Positions 48,487 through 57,793 of a DNA stretch of 64,000 bases are shown here, one piece after another (the stretch's first letter is position 1; the number at the start of each line of letters is the position of its first letter). The stretch comes from Acidobacteriota bacterium (GTDB lineage: Bacteria > Acidobacteriota > Blastocatellia > Pyrinomonadales > Pyrinomonadaceae): positions 248,001 to 312,000 of the forward strand of contig JAEWFC010000038.1 of NCBI GenBank assembly GCA_023389035.1, in the 5' to 3' direction. A program made the translations under genes and the position numbers. Under the pieces are notes generated by a model. That model saw only the letters and a list, made by a program, of their open reading frames with translations. It was not told where the DNA came from and ran no database searches.

Positions 48487-49671
48487 TTAACGTGTCACCG
48501 GGCGACGCGTAACCGAGCGTCGCGATGCCGATGCGATCTTTTCTTTTGTAACTTCTTTCGCCCCAACGTCCTTCATTTCAGCCTTGCCAAGCTTGCTCTG
48601 CCACCAGATGGCTATCGGACTGGCGATAGCGATCGTCGAGTATGTTCCCACGATAATTCCAACGAACAACGCGAGCGAGAAGCTCCGCAGCACCTCGCCG
48701 CCGAACAACACTAGTGCGAGCACCGAAAGGAATGTCAGGCCGTTGGTGACGACCGTCCGTGACATCGTCTGGTTGATCGAACGATTGGTGACATCGTACA
48801 GCGAACCGTTTCCAGGCGTTGTACTATTCTCACGGATACGGTCAAAGATCACGATGGTGTCATTCACTGAAAAGCCGACAAGCGTTAGCATCGCGGCGAG
48901 CACGGTAAGCCCAACTTCCCACTGGAACACCGAGAAGAACGCCAGGGTCACCAGCACGTCGTGGAACACAGCCACAACGGCACCCGCGGCATATGTCCAG
49001 TCGTAACGGTACGCGATGAACAGCAGCATACCGACGAGGCCGAGAAGAGTTGCGATAACGGCAGCATCGCGGAGTTGTTCACCGGCGATCGGCCCGACTG
49101 AATCGGTTCCAACGATCTTGTACGCAGTGTTCGGATCCGATTCCAGCGTCACAGTTCCTGCCGCTTCAGGCCCAAACGTGTCGAGCGCCGCCTTTACTGC
49201 CTGACGTCCGCGTTCGACCTGCGTGCCGCCGGTCGGAACCGGAATAGCCGTATTGGTATTCGCGTTGGTATTAGGATCAACAGCGGCGACCGCGGTATTC
49301 GAGTTGGCATTTGCAGCGGGAAGCGCTGGTTCGGCCGCCGGAGCTACTGCACCATTCTCGCCGAGCAGCGGGATCTTGATCAGGAACTCATCCGGCTTAT
49401 CGGTCGAATCTTGAATAACAGATTCGGTTATAAGGTTCGCGGCGAGAGCACTGCGAATGTCGTCAGCCGCGGGCTTTTGCCGGAACTTGACCGTAAGCAC
49501 TGTTCCGCCCTGGAAATCGACGCCAAGGTTAAAGGCGTCAGTTCCGCCCGGTGTGAACTGACGTGACGCGGCCGAGATAAGGCCAGCGATCAGCAGAACG
49601 ACCGAGATCATGACGAGCGGCTTTCGCCATCCCATCCAATCGACTTTTAAATCGGTGAAAAACTCAAACAT
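48487..49671 (-). CDS. secF: Protein translocase subunit SecF
   Basis: A 394-residue inner-membrane protein that, with SecD, uses the proton gradient to pull exported proteins through SecYEG. The N-terminal helix, the GVDFQGGTVL motif, and the C-terminal five-helix RND-like block (VAVFHDVLVTLAFFSVFQWE, VNDTIVIFDRIREN) are intact. It is longer than the usual about 310 because of an Asn/Thr/Ala-rich insert of about 50 residues in the periplasmic domain (about 117-165, ANSNTAVAAVDPNTNANTNT). It follows secD by 57 bases. Confidence 0.94.
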   Translation of the reverse strand: MFEFFTDLKVDWMGWRKPLVMISVVLLIAGLISAASRQFTPGGTDAFNLGVDFQGGTVLTVKFRQKPAADDIRSALAANLITESVIQDSTDKPDEFLIKIPLLGENGAVAPAAEPALPAANANSNTAVAAVDPNTNANTNTAIPVPTGGTQVERGRQAVKAALDTFGPEAAGTVTLESDPNTAYKIVGTDSVGPIAGEQLRDAAVIATLLGLVGMLLFIAYRYDWTYAAGAVVAVFHDVLVTLAFFSVFQWEVGLTVLAAMLTLVGFSVNDTIVIFDRIRENSTTPGNGSLYDVTNRSINQTMSRTVVTNGLTFLSVLALVLFGGEVLRSFSLALFVGIIVGTYSTIAIASPIAIWWQSKLGKAEMKDVGAKEVTKEKIASASRRSVTRRPVTR

Positions 49672-49728
49672 TATTCGGTAAAGTGTCGCTCAACACCGCG
49701 AATGTTCACGGCGGAGCGATATGACAAA

Positions 49729-51408
49729 CTAAATACTGATCGTCTTTTTGCCCGGGTTTCGCTGCAAGATCCACATATAGATCGTGCGTGAAACAAAGAC
49801 CGCGGTAAAGAGGTTAATGATCAACGCGAGCGTCAGCGTGACGGCGAATCCGCGTATGGGACCGGACCCGAACAGATACAGGATGACGGCCGATATGATC
49901 GTCGTAAGGTTGGTATCGATGATCGTGATGAACGCCCGATCAAAACCTGTTGCGACCGCGTCGGCGACCGTTCGGCCAGCACGCAGTTCCTCCCGCATTC
50001 GTTCGAATATCAGAACGTTTGCGTCAACCGCCATACCAATACCCAAGATGAAACCCGCGATGCCCGGCAGCGTCAGCGTCGAACCCATCAACACCAGACC
50101 GCCCAGCGTCAGCAGCATGTTCAGCACAAGTGCGACCACGGCATTGATACCCGAGCCGCGGTAATAGATCAGCATGAAGATGATGATGAAGATAAGGCCG
50201 GCAAGCGACGCGGTCACACCCGACCGTATAGAATCTGCACCAAGGCTCGGGCCGACCGTCCTTTCTTCGAGGTATTCGATCTTCGCCGGCAACGCCCCCG
50301 AACGCAGGGTCAATGCCAGGTCGTCAGCGTCGGACTTCAAGAACGAACCCGAGATCTCGCCGCTATCGAAGATCTGCGATTTGATATAAGCGATGGAGCG
50401 TACCTCGTCATTCAAGACTACGCCCATGTAGTTATTTATATTGCGGCCGGTCCAGTCTCCAAATTTCTGCGCCCCGGAAGGTTTCAGAGCAAAGGTGATC
50501 TGGTAATCTGCATCGTTTCCCGTCCGCGAGACAGCACTGGCAGTGCGAAGCTCGCTGCCGTCGAGGACGGGCGGATATTCGACGATAACGAACTGCTTGG
50601 GCAGCCCCTCCGGCGGAACCGCCACACCTGCGGGTGGGCGTTCGACATATGGCAATACCTTGCGGTTGGCCGGGACTGAACCGCCGAGCGATTGAATCGC
50701 TGCCTCTTGCGTGGGATAGCGTTCGAAAGCTTGCGGACTCGGGCCACCCACGACCTTCATCAGGTATAGGCGTGATTCAGTGTTCAGAAGCGCCTTTACA
50801 CGCTCGGGCTCATCAACGCCCGGCATCTGAAGCAGGATCTGTGCTGATGCCTCGGAACCATAACGCTGCAGCGTCGGCTCGGAAACGCCGAATAGATCGA
50901 TGCGGCTTTCAATGATCTTTAACGCCTGATCTACAGCCTGATTCTTCAGAACGGTCTGGACTGTGGATGGCAGCGACCATGAAACGGCACCGCCGTCAGT
51001 GTCCTGGCTCCAATCGACGAGGTCGACCCTTTCACGCACCTTCTCTACGACCGCGTTAGCTTGTGCCGGGTCAGAGACGTTGATCGTGAATGAATACGTG
51101 CCGCCGGCCGCGGTGACACTACTGCCGGTGACGGGTAGTTGGGCATCGCGCGCCGCAGTTTCAGCGGCCTGTGCACTTCCCTCGGTCAGCGTCTTTAAAT
51201 AGTCGTCGGTCTGGACCCGCATCACGAGATGCGAACCGCCTTTCAGGTCGAGGCCGAGATTGATGTTCTCGGCAAGGTTGGCCTTAATGCCTTCCCACGT
51301 GAAGTCGTTCGCGTTCGGTGCCCGACGAGGTCCGAAAACCAGGTAAATGCCCACAAGCGCCACGATGACGATCAGGCCGGTCCTAAACCACAGAGTGTTA
51401 TTCTTCAT
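49729..51408 (-). CDS. secD: Protein translocase subunit SecD
   Basis: A 559-residue partner of SecF. It has the N-terminal helix, the GLDLKGGSHLVMRV motif, the large periplasmic P1 domain with IIESRIDLFGVSEPTLQRYG and ILLQMPGV, and the C-terminal helices with GIGMAVDANVLIFERMREEL. Length and order are normal. It lies 60 bases after yajC, completing a yajC-secD-secF operon. Confidence 0.96.
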   Translation of the reverse strand: MKNNTLWFRTGLIVIVALVGIYLVFGPRRAPNANDFTWEGIKANLAENINLGLDLKGGSHLVMRVQTDDYLKTLTEGSAQAAETAARDAQLPVTGSSVTAAGGTYSFTINVSDPAQANAVVEKVRERVDLVDWSQDTDGGAVSWSLPSTVQTVLKNQAVDQALKIIESRIDLFGVSEPTLQRYGSEASAQILLQMPGVDEPERVKALLNTESRLYLMKVVGGPSPQAFERYPTQEAAIQSLGGSVPANRKVLPYVERPPAGVAVPPEGLPKQFVIVEYPPVLDGSELRTASAVSRTGNDADYQITFALKPSGAQKFGDWTGRNINNYMGVVLNDEVRSIAYIKSQIFDSGEISGSFLKSDADDLALTLRSGALPAKIEYLEERTVGPSLGADSIRSGVTASLAGLIFIIIFMLIYYRGSGINAVVALVLNMLLTLGGLVLMGSTLTLPGIAGFILGIGMAVDANVLIFERMREELRAGRTVADAVATGFDRAFITIIDTNLTTIISAVILYLFGSGPIRGFAVTLTLALIINLFTAVFVSRTIYMWILQRNPGKKTISI

Positions 51409-51468
51409 TGCAAAACAGCCGCCGCGAGCGTCCGCAGTCGCCTTTTGGCGAAGCGTCCGGCGACATCT

Positions 51469-51768
51469 CTATTGATCTGCTTTCTTACCGACGACCGAGC
51501 TCTTGCCGATCTCGATAAGAGATTTCTCCGCACTATAGATTATGAAACTGTTATCTTTTATCTCTTTGATCTTACCGATAACGCCGCCGTTGGTGACGAC
51601 CTCGTCATTCATCTTCAGGTTTGCGATCAGATCTGCGAGCTGCTGCCGCTGTCGTTTTTGCGGGAGGATAACAAGAAAATAGAAGATCCCGAAGATAAAA
51701 ACGAACGGGAGCAGGGCCATGATCAGACCGCCGCCATCACCCTGAAAAAACAGGAAAAACAAGTTCAT
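51469..51768 (-). CDS. yajC: Sec translocon accessory protein YajC
   Basis: A 99-residue protein with one membrane helix (about 15-38, GLIMALLPFVFIFGIFYFLV), the diagnostic ILPQKRQRQQ motif after it, and the small cytoplasmic domain with NDEVVTNGGVIGKI. The start MNLFFLFFQGDGGG at 51768 is preferred because the longer frame from 51825 overlaps the tgt stop region and adds an unlikely N-terminus. It associates with SecD/SecF, whose genes follow. Confidence 0.92.
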   Translation of the reverse strand: MNLFFLFFQGDGGGLIMALLPFVFIFGIFYFLVILPQKRQRQQLADLIANLKMNDEVVTNGGVIGKIKEIKDNSFIIYSAEKSLIEIGKSSVVGKKADQ

Positions 51769-51821
51769 AGATTCTATCGCGGAAAGCAAAAGGACAATAA
51801 TATAGCGTGGAAACGCACATT

Positions 51822-53006
51822 TCAAACGTGCGTTCCGTCATTCTCCTGCAATTTACTTAAAAATTCTTTTTTGAATTCGCGGAAACCGCCGGATTTGATA
51901 GATTGCCGAATGCGACGCATAGTGTCAAGGTAAAAGGCCAGATTGTGGTGCGAGAGCAGCGTTGCGGCCGCCATTTCGCCCGCCTGATTCAGATGCCGCA
52001 GGTAGGTGCGGGTGTAACGACGGCAGACGGAACAGCTGCAGTCCTCGTCGAGCGGCCGCTCGTCGTCGGCAAATCGGGCGTTACGAATATTGATCTTTCC
52101 GCGTGACGTAAAAACGCTGCCCGTCCGCCCGTTTCGCGTCGGCATTACGCAATCGAACATATCAACTCCGTGCGACACAGCCTCGATGAGGTCCTCGGGC
52201 GTTCCAACTCCCATCAGGTACCGAGGTGCATCGGCCGGCATCTTCTTTGCAAGATGCTCGAGAACGCTGTACATCACGCTCTTTTCCTCGCCAACGCTCA
52301 GTCCACCTATAGCGTAGCCGTCAAAGCCTATCTCGACCGTGCGTTCGAGGCTTTCGTCACGGAGATCAAGATGTCCCGCGCCTTGAACAATGCCGAATAA
52401 TGCCTGAGCGCCGCTAAGCCCATCTGAATGTTCAGAAAGACGGCCGGTGTCTGCACCGCTAAGCTGCAATTCTTCGAATCGTGTTTTCGAGCGTCGGGCC
52501 CAGCGTGCCGTTAGCTCCAGGCTTGTACGCGTTGCCTCGTGGCCGGCGTCGCCGGGCGGGCATTCGTCAAAGACCATGACGATCTCGGAACCCAATGCCG
52601 CCTGGATCTCCATCGAAACTTCGGGCGAGAGGAACTGCTTGCTGCCGTCAAGATGCGAGCGGAATTCGACGCCGTCCTCGTTCAGCTTTCTTAGATCGCT
52701 AAGGGAGAACACTTGGAATCCGCCTGAATCTGTTAGATATGATCGATTCCAGGTGGTGAACCGATGAAGTCCGCCCATTTTGCGGATGATCTCCACACCG
52801 GGCCTAAGGAAAAGATGGTAGGTATTGCCGAGAATTATTCGGGCATCGAGCTCATCCTCAAGCCATTCAAACCGGACACCTTTAACAGAACCCTGAGTTC
52901 CGACCGGCATAAATACCGGCGTTTCGATCACTGACCGACGGGTGGTGATGGTTCCCGCACGTGCCTCGCCGTCTGAGGCCTCGATATTCCAATGGATCGG
53001 TGTCAT
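51822..53006 (-). CDS. tgt: Queuine tRNA-ribosyltransferase
   Basis: Replaces guanine 34 of tRNAs for Asp, Asn, His and Tyr with the queuosine precursor preQ1. Motifs include the nucleophile region DCVMPTRNGRTGSVFTSRG, the substrate loop LTDSGGFQVFSL, GLSVGEEKSVM, and a zinc site CSCSVCRRYTRTYLRHL. The 394 residues are slightly more than usual owing to a small insert around SGADTGRLSEHSDGLSG. Its start overlaps the stop of the MauE/thioredoxin gene by 4 bases, and yajC lies downstream, so the classical tgt-yajC-secD-secF order is kept. Confidence 0.96.
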   Translation of the reverse strand: MTPIHWNIEASDGEARAGTITTRRSVIETPVFMPVGTQGSVKGVRFEWLEDELDARIILGNTYHLFLRPGVEIIRKMGGLHRFTTWNRSYLTDSGGFQVFSLSDLRKLNEDGVEFRSHLDGSKQFLSPEVSMEIQAALGSEIVMVFDECPPGDAGHEATRTSLELTARWARRSKTRFEELQLSGADTGRLSEHSDGLSGAQALFGIVQGAGHLDLRDESLERTVEIGFDGYAIGGLSVGEEKSVMYSVLEHLAKKMPADAPRYLMGVGTPEDLIEAVSHGVDMFDCVMPTRNGRTGSVFTSRGKINIRNARFADDERPLDEDCSCSVCRRYTRTYLRHLNQAGEMAAATLLSHHNLAFYLDTMRRIRQSIKSGGFREFKKEFLSKLQENDGTHV

Positions 53007-54469
53007 CGTTTTCCGATCAATGCCCAGATCTTTTCGGCGCCCATGGCCGTGCCTGACGCGATGCGGCCGTTCGCGTCGATGACGACGGCAGACGGCGTGC
53101 CGAGCATACCGAGAGCCTTTGAGACCTCGTAACCTGTGTCGAGCAGGACCGGAGACTGGAGTTCGAGAGCCTGCGCCTGCTCGCGATCGCCGTCGCTAAA
53201 TATCACCAGGTTCGCGTCATCGGCACCGCGGGCCTTTTCCCACTCGGCGATCTCGTCACGCATGTTTCGGCAATGCGGGCAGCCATGGCTCCAGAATATC
53301 GCAAGCGTACGGCGGCCATTCACGTCTGCCAACGTCGTGGGAAGGTCCGGTGATCCCTCGAGCGAAAACTCAGGCACACTTTCGCCGATGAGCAGCGGTT
53401 TGTTGTGGCCGGCCGTTGTCGCGATATAAACATCCGGATCGCTGATATCCCGCAGCCGGATGTCCTCGATCAGCGTATTGATAGCCTTATCGCCGGTCGA
53501 CACGTAACTTGAGATCATGCCTGAAGCGTTAACGAATAACGCTGCAGGCGTCCACTGCGATTTCAATATCTCAGCAAGCTCACGCTTTTCCTGCAGCAGG
53601 ACAGTAATACCCTCGGCGTCGCCGTATTGTTTCTGGTTTGCTTCAAGCGTCCCAGTGGTGACAAAGACCATATCCAGCCGATCGCCGAATTCTTGCTGCC
53701 ACTTTCTTATCTCGGGATATAGAGCTTTGCAGGGCCCGCAATCGGGGCTGACAAAAAAGAAAAGCTTCGACCGCGATGAAGCAAACAGGTGCGTCCGGGT
53801 GATCGTCTTGCCATCAAGCGACGTGAGAGCAAACTCGGGAAACGGCGAGCCGATCGCAAGTCCTTCCGTCGGGGGAACAGCCTCGACACGTTCGACCTGT
53901 CCGCCGTCTCGGGAGATTATCTCGAGCACATCGAGCCGCTTCATGATCTCGCCCTGCTGGTCGAGGATCATCTTCAAGAAATAAATGCCGACAGCAAGCC
54001 CGGCCAATATCAAAACAAGAATGAATGACGACATACCTGAATCATTACCCGCAAGGCTTGCACCCTGCGAGGCACTTCCCTGTATCGCAAGAAATAACGC
54101 AAGGACCGCAAAAACGCCGTTGCGGATCAGACTGCTTTTTCCGACCGGTTCGCTGTGGATCTGACCGAAACAATGGCAATCCGGCGCGTTTCCCTGTGCG
54201 ATCTGATAAATCATTCCGCCAAGAAATACCGAGATCAGCAAGACGGCTGCGACCGCTGCGAACCACGACGTCGCGACAGTAAGGAACGCGAAGGCCAGCA
54301 CAAGCTCAAATATCGGCAGACCGATACTGACGGGCTTCGCTAAGCTATCGGGCACCCCGAAAGCCTTGACCGCCCTTTCCGATCCCGGAAGGTCAAGCAG
54401 CTTCCCGATGCCCGCCAAAGCGAAGACACCGAACAAGAACAGTCGAATTAATAAGAGTACGATTTCCAC
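53003..54469 (-). CDS. MauE/DoxX-type membrane protein fused to two thioredoxin domains
   Basis: A 488-residue fusion. Residues about 1-135 are a four-helix MauE/DoxX-type membrane domain with the paired cysteines of CHCFGQ. A further membrane helix (about 145-165) leads to two TlpA/AhpC-like domains in tandem: the first has SPDCGPCKALYPEI, the second WSHGCPHCRNMRDEI. This looks like a self-contained electron path from the membrane quinone or thiol pool to two exported thioredoxins, for making or reducing disulphides outside the cytoplasm. The overlap with tgt (ATGA) shows co-translation. A link to the cysteine-rich protein at 1221 is a guess. MauE itself is known from methylamine dehydrogenase maturation. 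Confidence 0.85.
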   Translation of the reverse strand: MEIVLLLIRLFLFGVFALAGIGKLLDLPGSERAVKAFGVPDSLAKPVSIGLPIFELVLAFAFLTVATSWFAAVAAVLLISVFLGGMIYQIAQGNAPDCHCFGQIHSEPVGKSSLIRNGVFAVLALFLAIQGSASQGASLAGNDSGMSSFILVLILAGLAVGIYFLKMILDQQGEIMKRLDVLEIISRDGGQVERVEAVPPTEGLAIGSPFPEFALTSLDGKTITRTHLFASSRSKLFFFVSPDCGPCKALYPEIRKWQQEFGDRLDMVFVTTGTLEANQKQYGDAEGITVLLQEKRELAEILKSQWTPAALFVNASGMISSYVSTGDKAINTLIEDIRLRDISDPDVYIATTAGHNKPLLIGESVPEFSLEGSPDLPTTLADVNGRRTLAIFWSHGCPHCRNMRDEIAEWEKARGADDANLVIFSDGDREQAQALELQSPVLLDTGYEVSKALGMLGTPSAVVIDANGRIASGTAMGAEKIWALIGKR

Positions 54470-54594
54470 TTATTTTAACGGTGAGTGATGAGTTTGAAGC
54501 GGAATCGTTCCATAGGTGCAACGGTACCATTCGAACCTTCCGCTCACGCTTCGTCTCTTCACCTGTCGTTTACCACTCACCATTCACTAACCAC

Positions 54595-55950
54595 TTAAGT
54601 CTTCTTTCTGCCGCCTTTATGACGCTCTTTCAACCTGATCGGCGTCGCAAAAAACTCAAACGCATCACGCAGACGGTTCTCGATATAACGCAGGTACGAG
54701 AAATGGAGGCCCGCTGTGTTGCCGCCGGAAGTGAACAGCACGAACAGCGGCGGACGCATGCCGCCTTGGGTAATGTACTGCACCTTTAGGCGCGAAACGC
54801 CGCCTTTTACCGGCGCCGGAGCGGTGCCGCCTTTAGGCTGCAGGATGCTCTCTTCGAAAAACTTGTTAAGCTGGGAGGTCGGCACGCGGAGATTCCTCGC
54901 CTCATTCGCTTTCACGACGAGCGGCAGCAACTTGGTCACTCGCTGGCCCGTTAGTGCCGAAGTGGTGACCATCGGTGCCCAATCGAGAAACTTCATGTTC
55001 CGGCGAAGTTCACGTTCGAATTCGTAGATAGTATTAGTCTCTTTTTCTTCGATCGCGTCCCACTTATTAACAGCGATTATTACAGAACAACCGGCATCGA
55101 CGGCGTAACCGGCGATATTCGCGTCGAGATTCGTAACGCCCTCGACAGCGTCGATCACCATGATCGCAACGTCGGCCCGCTCAAGCGCCTTGGTCGCCAT
55201 TATCACCGAGAGCTTTTCCGCCATCTCGACGGTCTTCCCTTTGCGACGAATGCCGGCAGTGTCGATCAGCAGAAACTTTTGCCCGTCAACCTCAAGATGT
55301 GTATCGATCGCGTCGCGTGTCGTTCCCGCGATGGGCGAAACAATGACGCGTTCCTCGCCGAGCAACTTATTGAGGATCGACGACTTGCCGACGTTCGGCC
55401 GGCCGATAATCGCGAGTTTTATTTCGCCGGCCTCGTCCTCCGATTCTTCCTCAGGAAACACCAGCGAGTCGTAGACCTTATCGATCAAGTCGCCAACGGA
55501 AGTTCCGTGTTCGGCCGAGAGAGGCGTGACCTCGAATCCGAACTGATAGAACTCACCCGCCTCGTCCTCGACCTTTCGCGATTCGGCCTTGTTTGCGGCT
55601 ATGAAGACAGGCTTTCCGATATTGCGGAGATACACTGAGATCTCTTCGTCCAGCGGCGTTATCCCTGCGCGTGCGTCGACCACCCAGATGATCGCCTGAG
55701 CGGACTGGATCGCAAACGCGGCCTGTTTGAAGATATTTGCCGGAATTATCGCGTCGTCGTCCGGCACGATACCACCGGTATCGACCAGCTCGAAAGACTT
55801 TGATCGCCAATCAACGTCACCGTATATACGGTCTCGGGTGATGCCGGGCTCATCTCCCACGATGGACCGCCGAGTTCCGGTCAAGCGGTTAAAGAGTGTG
55901 CTTTTGCCGACATTCGGCCGGCCAATTATGGCTACGAGCGGTTTATTCAT
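54595..55950 (-). CDS. der: Ribosome-assembly GTPase Der (EngA)
   Basis: A 451-residue protein with two consecutive GTPase domains and a KH-like C-terminal domain, needed for 50S subunit assembly. G1 motifs are GRPNVGKSTLFNRLTG and GRPNVGKSSILNKLLG; G3 motifs are DTGGI and DTAGIRRKG; G4 motifs are NKAE and NKWD. The C-terminus is basic (ERHKGGRKKT). Length is normal. The 125-base gap to the MauE fusion holds simple GTGAGTG-like sequence and no gene. Confidence 0.97.
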   Translation of the reverse strand: MNKPLVAIIGRPNVGKSTLFNRLTGTRRSIVGDEPGITRDRIYGDVDWRSKSFELVDTGGIVPDDDAIIPANIFKQAAFAIQSAQAIIWVVDARAGITPLDEEISVYLRNIGKPVFIAANKAESRKVEDEAGEFYQFGFEVTPLSAEHGTSVGDLIDKVYDSLVFPEEESEDEAGEIKLAIIGRPNVGKSSILNKLLGEERVIVSPIAGTTRDAIDTHLEVDGQKFLLIDTAGIRRKGKTVEMAEKLSVIMATKALERADVAIMVIDAVEGVTNLDANIAGYAVDAGCSVIIAVNKWDAIEEKETNTIYEFERELRRNMKFLDWAPMVTTSALTGQRVTKLLPLVVKANEARNLRVPTSQLNKFFEESILQPKGGTAPAPVKGGVSRLKVQYITQGGMRPPLFVLFTSGGNTAGLHFSYLRYIENRLRDAFEFFATPIRLKERHKGGRKKT

Positions 55951-56020
55951 TCCAAACGCTAAATACTACCAAACCGTCTCTGTAGTTGGCGATAAGCGAA
56001 AGCATTGCGCTTGCCGGACA

Positions 56021-56057
56021 ATTTAAAACGGCAGCCGATCTCTACATCAGCTGCCGT
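56021..56057 (-). terminator. Terminator of the FecR-domain gene
   Basis: ACGGCAGC (56028-56035) pairs with GCTGCCGT (56050-56057), followed on the minus strand by TTTTAAATT. Confidence 0.8.
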
Positions 56058-56082
56058 ACATTTATAGGATTCTAGCTACCCG

Positions 56083-57261
56083 CTATGGACGCTTTGTAGT
56101 CGCGGCCGGATCGGCATTGCCAGATGACGGCGGGGCGAAGACGATACCTGAACCCCGCGACGGCGTTGGGAACATATCTACCTGGTCGTTAACCGGACGG
56201 ATACTTCGACCTTCCTGCCTCTGCATCTGTACGAACGGCGGAGGTGCGTCTGCCTGTCCGGACGGAACTCGCCAGCCACGCTGTCGCTGCTCGGTGCGTG
56301 AGGGAGGCGTTGTCGGCGTGGTCGGGTTGGTCGGCGTGCCTGTCGAAGGCGGTGCTCCGCCACCCGTCGTACCCCTTGGGCTCCGCGGATAGTAATAAAC
56401 GGGCGGAAAATCGTACCAGTTGAGCCAACGGCCATAGCCGTAACCGTAGGGCGATGACCAACCGTAACCGAACGGAAGGAAGCAGTAGCTGCCGCGGAAC
56501 GAATCATAGACCCAAAGACCGAATGATCCGAACATGTCCCACTGATTGCCCGCGTACGAACTGATCAGCGATGACCTAACCGAACGCTTATCGAGCGATG
56601 TGATCATCTTCGCCAGCTCTTTCGAACGAGCCTTGCTCCAGCGATCCAGCTCATCCTTTTCGCCACGATCAAACTTTGCAACTACGATCTGTCCATTCGC
56701 GGACCGGGTTTCGCGGCCGCCTTTCAACACTTCGCCATTCTCGTTACCGACGCGAGCCTTCCCTTTCCAAACGGAAAGCGAGCTCTTGTTGTCGACGACA
56801 TCAAGGCGAAATACGCCTGATTCGATCACAACATACCGTGAATCGGGGCCGAGAAGATCTACGGTGTAGTCGTCGCTTGCGAACAGCTCGAAGATAGCAC
56901 TGCCGCGATGAACAACGAGCTTGAGGTCTTCGAGAGCTACCGACCGGAATTCGAATGCCGAATTCGGCCCGAGACGCACGAAAGATCCTGGATTAAGCAG
57001 AATTTCAGCCTTCCCGTCAGGCCCGGTTGAAACGCGCTCACCGACCTTTAAGGTATCGCCCTTGACCAACACGCCGCTCAGACCATTCTTTCGGACAACG
57101 CCAACGCTGCCTTCGACGACATTGACGCCGCCGGCATTAGCCGATACGACGTATTTGCTCGCCGCAGTGGAATGGGCCTCACGGTCCTGAGCGAACGCGG
57201 GAAGTGCGAACACAGCCGAGATCATTAAGCCGGCCGCGAGACGCATCGCTACTTTTCTCAT
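56083..57261 (-). CDS. Secreted FecR-domain protein with Tyr/Gly-rich tail
   Basis: A 392-residue exported protein. Signal peptide MRKVAMRLAAGLMISAVFALPAFA. Residues about 40-180 match the FecR/LysM-like beta domain (VKGDTLKVGERVSTGPDGKA, EILLNPGSFVRLGPNSAFEF, RGSAIFELF). The rest contains a helical stretch, then an aromatic Gly/Tyr/Trp region (YGWSSPYGYGYGRWLNWYDF) and a Pro/Thr-rich tail. ATG 57261 is chosen because AAGGAG lies 12 bases upstream; the GTG at 57291 would place that site inside the gene. In FecR proteins the domain senses or binds surface ligands; here no sigma factor is nearby, so a surface or biofilm role is as likely. Confidence 0.8.
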   Translation of the reverse strand: MRKVAMRLAAGLMISAVFALPAFAQDREAHSTAASKYVVSANAGGVNVVEGSVGVVRKNGLSGVLVKGDTLKVGERVSTGPDGKAEILLNPGSFVRLGPNSAFEFRSVALEDLKLVVHRGSAIFELFASDDYTVDLLGPDSRYVVIESGVFRLDVVDNKSSLSVWKGKARVGNENGEVLKGGRETRSANGQIVVAKFDRGEKDELDRWSKARSKELAKMITSLDKRSVRSSLISSYAGNQWDMFGSFGLWVYDSFRGSYCFLPFGYGWSSPYGYGYGRWLNWYDFPPVYYYPRSPRGTTGGGAPPSTGTPTNPTTPTTPPSRTEQRQRGWRVPSGQADAPPPFVQMQRQEGRSIRPVNDQVDMFPTPSRGSGIVFAPPSSGNADPAATTKRP

Positions 57262-57465
57262 TATTTTATGGGCTCCTTGGGAAGAGATCACTTATTCTAG
57301 TCGAATTTACGCAAAAATAGCAATAATTACCTGTCTTGTAGATGGCAGTCGGTCTTGCACACGTTGCCAAAGGTTTTCGGAACAACCTTTTATCGGCGGT
57401 CGTAATCTTATTTGTGCGGCTGATCGTCTTGAACAGCTGCAAGTCGGACAAGGCGGGAGGAAAAT

Positions 57466-57723
57466 ATGGCGACATTCAAGGATCCGAGAGAGTGCTTTGC
57501 ACCGCTGGAAGTGATCGAACGTTTGATAGAGATACGGTCTGAGCTTGGTTTTACACCAAATATTTATCTCGACCGTTCCGAAGAACTTACTGATTTTCTG
57601 GACGCCTACGGATTCGACATTTACGCCTTTTCCACCGACAACGATAAGCTGAATTACGGCGACTATCGTACCCCCGTTGTCCCGGGCGGCGACAATCTCC
57701 ATTTATCGCTGATGGCCCACTAA
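57466..57723 (+). CDS. Small hypothetical acidic protein
   Basis: An 85-residue cytoplasmic protein with a strong GGGAGG ribosome site 6 bases before the ATG and a terminator behind it, so it is very likely real. It is acidic and aromatic (ELTDFLDAYGFDIYAFSTDN), with one cysteine, and has no domain I recognise. It lies between the FecR-domain gene and the phosphatase gene, which it meets tail to tail. Confidence 0.65.
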   Translation: MATFKDPRECFAPLEVIERLIEIRSELGFTPNIYLDRSEELTDFLDAYGFDIYAFSTDNDKLNYGDYRTPVVPGGDNLHLSLMAH

Positions 57724-57748
57724 AAGTTTAATTTCACAATCAACTGAG

Positions 57749-57793
57749 GAACGCGGAAGGTGATCGGAGACGATGCACGCCGCGTTCTTTAGT
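57749..57793 (+). terminator. Terminator after the small gene at 57466
   Basis: GAACGCGG (57749-57756) pairs with CCGCGTTC (57780-57787) and is followed by TTTAGTTTG. It overlaps the end of the phosphatase gene on the other strand and may serve both. Confidence 0.7.

Noticed and set aside
54470..54594. GTGAGTG/CACTCAC-like simple sequence between the MauE fusion and der, considered as a tRNA or terminator
   Set aside because: No cloverleaf can be drawn and no clean stem with a T-run is present; it looks like low-complexity spacer.
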